Shown: positions 59,709 through 64,000 of the stretch, one piece after another
Position numbering within the stretch: position 1 is the first letter of the stretch
Layout: every line of letters starts with the position of its first letter
Source: Roseivirga sp. BDSF3-8
GTDB taxonomy: Bacteria; Bacteroidota; Bacteroidia; Cytophagales; Cyclobacteriaceae
NCBI RefSeq assembly: GCF_041449215.1
Contig: NZ_JBGNFV010000001.1
Location: forward strand, 1,029,001 to 1,093,000
DNA length: 64,000 nucleotides
Direction: 5' to 3'
Position numbers and translations under genes: made by a program
Notes under the pieces: model-generated
The model's input: only the letters and a program-made list of their open reading frames with translations
The model's database searches: none
Told to the model about the DNA's origin: nothing

Positions 59709-62700
59709 ATGACCAAAACACGACTAACCCAAACGCTACTCAGCCTGCTAGCCCTCAGCCTTTTCTCCTGCGGGGGAGACCAGGGCGAAGAAACAAAGGA
59801 GCCCAAACGTTTTGCCCTGATCCCACCTGAGCAGAGCGGCGTCACCTTTTCCAATAACCTGGAAGAAACGCCTGCCATGAACGTCTTCAATTACCTCTAC
59901 TTCTACAATGGGGGTGGCGTGGCAGCAGGTGATCTGAATAACGACGGGCTGCCTGATCTCTACTTTACCAGCAACCTCCACGAAAACAAGCTGTATCTGA
60001 ATAAGGGCAATTTTACCTTTGAGGATATCACCGAGCAGACACAGATGGCGGGTAAACGCGGCTGGACCACAGGCGTGACCATGGTAGACATCAATGCCGA
60101 CGGCTGGCTGGATATCTACGTGAGCCAACTCGGTGATTACCAAAACATACAAGGCAAAAACCAGCTCTACATCAACCAGGGAACAGATAGCGAGGGAAAC
60201 ATATCTTTCAAAGAAGAAGCCCGGCAGTACGGGCTCGACATTAAAGGATTTGGCACACAGGCCGCTTTCCTGGATTATGACCTCGATGGCGACCTGGATA
60301 TGTACATGCTCAACCACTCCGTGCACGGCAACGGCACCTTTGGCAGGGGCACCCTGCGTGAGGCTACCCACAAGCTGGCAGGCGACAGGCTCATGCGCAA
60401 TGACGGCGGCACCTTCACCGACGTCACAGACAGCAGCGGCATCTATACCAGTGCCCTCGGCTATGGCCTGGGCGTGGCAGTGGGCGACATCAACTGGGAC
60501 GGCTACCCCGACCTCTACATTGGAAATGACTTTCATGAAAACGACTACCTCTACCTGAATAACGGCGACGGCACCTTTCGCGAGGCCCTGCAGGAGCAGA
60601 TACAGCACACCAGCCGCTTCAGTATGGGCAATGACATCGGCGACTTTAATAATGACGGCCTGCCCGACATCCTCTCGCTGGACATGCTACCGGCCGACCC
60701 GAAAATGCTCAAAGCCAGTGCCGCTGAAGATGCCTACGATGTGTACAACTATAAGCTACAGTACGGATATGCCCACCAGTTTGCCAGAAACACCCTGCAA
60801 CTCAACCAGGGCAACGGCCACTTTAGCGAAATAGGCCTGATCGCAGGCACCGCCGCTACCGATTGGAGCTGGGCAGGCCTCTTTGCCGACCTGGACCTGG
60901 ACGGCTATAAGGATATCTTTATCGCCAACGGCATCAAACGCCGCACCACGGACCTGGACTACATCAACTACGTGAGCAATGAGGCTGTACAGGCTAAGCT
61001 AAACGGTGACATTAGCGAAGAGGACCTGGCCCTGACCGAAAAAATGCCCGTGGTGAAGGTGCCCAACTATGCCTTTAAAAATAGCGGCGGCCTGCGCTTT
61101 ACAGATGTCTCCGAGGCCTGGGGGCTTAATGAAAATTCCTTTAGCAATGGGGCTCTGTATGCCGACCTGGACGGCGACGGTGACCTGGACCTCGTGACCA
61201 ATAACATCGATCAGCCTGCCTTTATCTACGAAAACCTGACCATCAAAGGAGATAAGAAGCTGGCCAACTACCTCAAGCTGCACCTGGAAGGCGCAGCAGG
61301 CAACCCTGACGGTATCGGCACCAAGGTCATTTACCCGAAAGGAAATGAAACCCGCATCTGGGAGCACTACAGCACCCGCGGCTACCAGTCGGCTGTAACC
61401 GACGACCTCACCCTCGGCCTTGGCCATGAAGCGCAGGTGGATAGCCTGCTGGTGATATGGCCCGACCTGCGCAGCCAGTGGCTGACAAATGTACAGGCTA
61501 ACCAGACCATTACCGTAAAACAGGCTGAGGCGAGCGGTACCTATAGTTTTGAGAAACAGGTAAAACCGGGCATGTACCGCGACCTGACGGACTCTGTCCC
61601 GATCGACTTTACCCATAAAGAAAATAAGTACATCGAGTTTAACCGTGAAGCCCTCCTCCCCCACATGAGCAGTACCGAAGGCCCACGCATAGCCGTGGCA
61701 GATGTCAACGGCGATGGCCTGGAGGACTTCTATGCCGGAGGCGCCAAGCACCAGCCCGGCCAGCTCTTTTTGCAGACAGCGCAGGGCTTTGAGCGCTCCG
61801 CACAGCCTGTATTCGGCGAGGACAGCACAGCCGAAGATACAGGCCTGCTATTTACTGACTATGACGGTGATGGCGACCAGGACCTCGTGGTCTCCTCCGG
61901 TGGAAACGAGTGGCAGGGCACCGCGAAGCAACTCGCCCTGCGCTTTTACCTCAATCATGGCAATGGACAGTTTAGCCGCGATACCTCCGGTAAGCCAGTC
62001 GTATTTACAAATGCCTCCGTCATACGCGCTGCTGATTATGATCGCGACGGTGATGAGGACCTGTTCGTGGCAGGCCGCATACTTCCCTGGAACTATGGCA
62101 TGGCCCCTGACAGCTACCTGCTCCGCAATGAAGGCAACGGCAACTTTACCGACGTAACCGAAGAGACCCAAGGCCTGCGCCACGCCGGCATGATACGCGA
62201 CGCCCGCTGGGCAGATGTAACGGGTAACGGCGAGCCGGAACTGGTCCTCGCCGGTGAGTGGATGCCAGTCACCATATTCGGTTTTGAAGACGACCGCTTT
62301 ACCCTCCTCAGTACCCTGGAAGGCACGGAAGGCTGGTGGAGCGCCCTCCAGGTAGCCGATATAGACGGCGACGGCGATAATGACCTGCTGGCCGGTAATC
62401 TGGGCCTCAACTCCAAAATAAAGGCAAGTAAAGACGAGCCCATCCGCCTCGTCATTAAAGACTTTGACGATAACGGCCGGCCCGACCCCCTGCTTTATCA
62501 CTATTCCCAAGGGGAAGAATACCTCTTTGCCACACGCGACGAACTCGTGAAGCAACTGACCGCCGTAAAGGCGCAATACACCACTTACGAGGACTTTGCC
62601 TATGCCGACCAGGGCAAGCTATTTATCGAAAAGAGGGAAAACGCCGAAGAGCGCGAGGCCTACGAGCTGCGCAGCGGCCTCTTCCTGAATAACGGTGACC

Positions 62701-63026
62701 TCAGCTTCACCTTCCACCCCTTTCCCGATCATGCCCAGCTATCCCCTATCAATGCCATGGCTGTAGTAAATGAAAAGGCCCCCTTACAGATACTCACCGG
62801 AGGCAACTTCTACGAAGTCAACATACAGCGCGGCCGCTACGATGCAGATTACGGCACCTTGCTGCAATACGAGGGTAACGGCACCTTCGAATGGATCCCC
62901 AACACCATCTCCGGCATCTACCTCCAGGGCCAGATCCGAGACATGGCCCAGATCACCATCAACGGCAAAAAGCACCTGCTGGTAGCAAGAAATAATGCCC
63001 CACTGCAGGTGATTGGGGTGGAGTAG
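59709..63026 (+). CDS. Large VCBS/FG-GAP-repeat lipoprotein with ASPIC/UnbV domain (CRTAC1-like), copy 2
   Basis: 1105 residues. Signal with lipobox (LLSLLALSLFSC, then GGDQGEE). The same plan as copy 1: about thirteen Asp-rich loops (DLNNDGLPD, DINADGWLD, DYDLDGDLD, DINWDGYPD, DLDLDGYKD, DLDGDGDLD, DVNGDGLED, DYDRDGDED, DIDGDGDND, DFDDNGRPD and others), with an ASPIC/UnbV segment near 530-605 (GIGTKVIYPKGNETRIWEHYSTRGYQSAVTDDLTLGLG). The N-terminal PPEQSGVTFSNNLEETPAMNVFNYLYFYNGGGVAAGDLNNDG aligns almost residue by residue with copy 1, so the two are paralogs of one subfamily. Strongly GC-rich third positions. Likely surface-exposed; function unproven. Confidence 0.9.
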   Translation: MTKTRLTQTLLSLLALSLFSCGGDQGEETKEPKRFALIPPEQSGVTFSNNLEETPAMNVFNYLYFYNGGGVAAGDLNNDGLPDLYFTSNLHENKLYLNKGNFTFEDITEQTQMAGKRGWTTGVTMVDINADGWLDIYVSQLGDYQNIQGKNQLYINQGTDSEGNISFKEEARQYGLDIKGFGTQAAFLDYDLDGDLDMYMLNHSVHGNGTFGRGTLREATHKLAGDRLMRNDGGTFTDVTDSSGIYTSALGYGLGVAVGDINWDGYPDLYIGNDFHENDYLYLNNGDGTFREALQEQIQHTSRFSMGNDIGDFNNDGLPDILSLDMLPADPKMLKASAAEDAYDVYNYKLQYGYAHQFARNTLQLNQGNGHFSEIGLIAGTAATDWSWAGLFADLDLDGYKDIFIANGIKRRTTDLDYINYVSNEAVQAKLNGDISEEDLALTEKMPVVKVPNYAFKNSGGLRFTDVSEAWGLNENSFSNGALYADLDGDGDLDLVTNNIDQPAFIYENLTIKGDKKLANYLKLHLEGAAGNPDGIGTKVIYPKGNETRIWEHYSTRGYQSAVTDDLTLGLGHEAQVDSLLVIWPDLRSQWLTNVQANQTITVKQAEASGTYSFEKQVKPGMYRDLTDSVPIDFTHKENKYIEFNREALLPHMSSTEGPRIAVADVNGDGLEDFYAGGAKHQPGQLFLQTAQGFERSAQPVFGEDSTAEDTGLLFTDYDGDGDQDLVVSSGGNEWQGTAKQLALRFYLNHGNGQFSRDTSGKPVVFTNASVIRAADYDRDGDEDLFVAGRILPWNYGMAPDSYLLRNEGNGNFTDVTEETQGLRHAGMIRDARWADVTGNGEPELVLAGEWMPVTIFGFEDDRFTLLSTLEGTEGWWSALQVADIDGDGDNDLLAGNLGLNSKIKASKDEPIRLVIKDFDDNGRPDPLLYHYSQGEEYLFATRDELVKQLTAVKAQYTTYEDFAYADQGKLFIEKRENAEEREAYELRSGLFLNNGDLSFTFHPFPDHAQLSPINAMAVVNEKAPLQILTGGNFYEVNIQRGRYDADYGTLLQYEGNGTFEWIPNTISGIYLQGQIRDMAQITINGKKHLLVARNNAPLQVIGVE

Positions 63027-63137
63027 GTTTGAAGCAGGATTTTAAGGATGATGGGCGCCATGCAATGGATGGTCAGGGCAAGGTTTAGTATCTGCTATTG
63101 ACTGAAAACGGCTGTCATAATTTCGGCGGGGTTATAT

Positions 63138-63162
63138 CACGCAAAGACGCAGCGACGCAAAG
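63138..63162 (+). repeat. CGCAAAG-type short repeat cluster
   Basis: CACGCAAAGACGCAGCGACGCAAAG: two CGCAAAG copies and one CGCAGCG variant spaced 10-11 bp. From memory, similar intergenic CGCAAAG repeats occur in many Bacteroidota genomes; I cannot confirm that here. It lies 30 bp before the AT-rich orphan gene. Confidence 0.5.
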
Positions 63163-63192
63163 AAAATAATTATTAAATTACCTTATAACATC

Positions 63193-63855
63193 ATGGCATT
63201 ACACTCATCAAACAAAAGCTTATTTATTGATTCAATAATAGAGAACATAACTGTTATAAAACACTGTATCAACTTTAAAAAAGAAAACGATAATTGGGAA
63301 TATGGAGGAGAAGGCATCCTGGGGGTACCAGCATTTATTCTTATTTGTTCCGTTATAGATGCAATTGGCAGTTATTTCCGAGGCACTGAAACCACTATAA
63401 CCTTCAATGAAGAATCATATAAAATTGAAAAAGCAGGACACCATTTCTATATCTTAAATCATGAGAAATTATTTAAATTTTCTTTATCGAAAAAAGCTGT
63501 CGAAGACTTCTACGAAACATATAGATGCAAATTAACACATAATAACTCCTTACCAGAAAACAACTTTCTATATATAGGCAAAGAGGGAGATAAATGTTTT
63601 GAACTAGATAAAAATGGCCAAATACAAAAAATTTATTTAAAGCCGTTATTTAAAAAAACTACTGAGGCTGTTAGCCTTTTTTTGCATTACCTTGATTTTT
63701 TTAATTTTGATGGTTCTCATCAATTGACTAAGGAACTTGTAAATAGAGCCAAAGTACGCCTTAATAATCAGGATATTAAAGACAATAGTATTACTGGTCA
63801 TACGCAAACTATAGTAACAAACAATAATAGAGATATTGAAATGAATGATGTGTAG
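63193..63855 (+). CDS. Orphan AT-rich gene, unknown function
   Basis: 220 residues, not recognised. Features: WEYGGEGILGVPAFILICSVIDAIGSYFRG near residues 36-65 is a conserved-looking, partly hydrophobic block (one possible membrane-associated helix). The middle is mixed alpha/beta with YIGKEGDKCFELDKNGQIQKIYLKPLF and the end is Asn-rich (TIVTNNNRDIEMNDV). Base composition is clearly more AT-rich than all neighbours, and a CGCAAAG repeat precedes it, which suggests acquisition by transfer. The ATG at 63193 is the only reasonable start. Confidence 0.6.
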   Translation: MALHSSNKSLFIDSIIENITVIKHCINFKKENDNWEYGGEGILGVPAFILICSVIDAIGSYFRGTETTITFNEESYKIEKAGHHFYILNHEKLFKFSLSKKAVEDFYETYRCKLTHNNSLPENNFLYIGKEGDKCFELDKNGQIQKIYLKPLFKKTTEAVSLFLHYLDFFNFDGSHQLTKELVNRAKVRLNNQDIKDNSITGHTQTIVTNNNRDIEMNDV

Positions 63856-64000
63856 CCCCCTTTTGGCTCCCCGTTGGCGCAAGGGTCTCGCTTATACCTG
63901 GCGCGGCACGTTGCACGCCGCATACAATGCATTCCTTTAGAATGCAAACACGCAGGCTACAAGAAAAACCTCTATCATCACCAAGAATAGTCAGCCGCGT
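63856..64000. other. Window end: hairpin-rich, repeat-like non-coding DNA
   Basis: Contains GCGGC...GCCGC (63903-63921) and a perfect TGCATTC / GAATGCA hairpin (63928-63946), one after the other. No gene seen in the visible part. It resembles dispersed palindromic repeats but no second copy is present in this window. Confidence 0.35.

Overview
The window reads as a chromosomal piece of a marine- or soil-type Bacteroidota, most likely order Cytophagales (inference). Reasons: a SusC/SusD pair, two very large secreted proteins that end in type IX secretion (T9SS) type A sorting domains, DUF3078 and DUF1343 proteins, a SigZ-type ECF sigma factor, and upstream sites that fit the Bacteroidota promoter (TTTG or TTG, about 20 nt, TAnnTTTG) rather than Shine-Dalgarno-led genes. 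I see no tRNA, rRNA, CRISPR array or prophage.

Layout. 1-4.7 kb: the 3' end of a peptidoglycan exo-muramidase gene (namZ/DUF1343), a meaB-type GTPase, an NTF2-like secreted protein, an isoaspartyl peptidase gene broken by one in-frame TGA, a VOC protein and a YbjQ-family protein. 4.8-15 kb: two giant T9SS cargo genes on the minus strand, a 1950-residue adhesin-like protein with PKD modules and an Omp28-like domain, and a 1270-residue extracellular nuclease/phosphatase with three tandem N-terminal modules. 15-23.3 kb (minus): a divergent PRPP synthetase beside a NadM-like/Nudix protein, DUF3078, a lone receiver protein, a lytic transglycosylase with LysM domains, an O-methyltransferase, an M16 peptidase and a lipoprotein. 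23.4-33.6 kb: glycosyltransferase, subtilase, aminopeptidase P, CPBP protease, GH31 glucosidase, small membrane protein, a MuiA-like protein carrying an inserted SusC-type N-terminal module, and a RidA protein. 33.7-38.9 kb (minus): rplM-rpsI-rpsB-tsf, an RluA pseudouridine synthase and a PhoB/PhoR-like two-component pair. 39.2-47.1 kb: an ArsI/CadI-like protein next to SigZ, a DEAD-box helicase, a second VOC protein, an M28 peptidase, LemA with two TPM-domain proteins, a GreA/GreB factor and DUF1801.

47.2-63 kb is the most accessory-looking part. A LacI-type palindrome and a sigma70-like promoter precede susC and susD. An intrinsic terminator separates susD from a large VCBS/FG-GAP plus UnbV lipoprotein gene. 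After a repeat-rich stretch (a 15-bp tandem array, a possible transposase remnant, a degenerate CPBP gene, a TPR gene and a clear 350-bp MITE-like insertion with terminal inverted repeats and target-site duplication) comes a second, paralogous VCBS/UnbV lipoprotein gene with a similar palindrome just upstream. An AT-rich orphan gene preceded by a CGCAAAG-type repeat closes the window.

Functional reading: mostly housekeeping (translation, envelope and peptidoglycan turnover, peptide recycling) plus a glycan or oligomer uptake locus of Sus type whose paired calcium-binding-repeat lipoproteins are the least understood components. All product names rest on motif recognition by eye; no database search was run.
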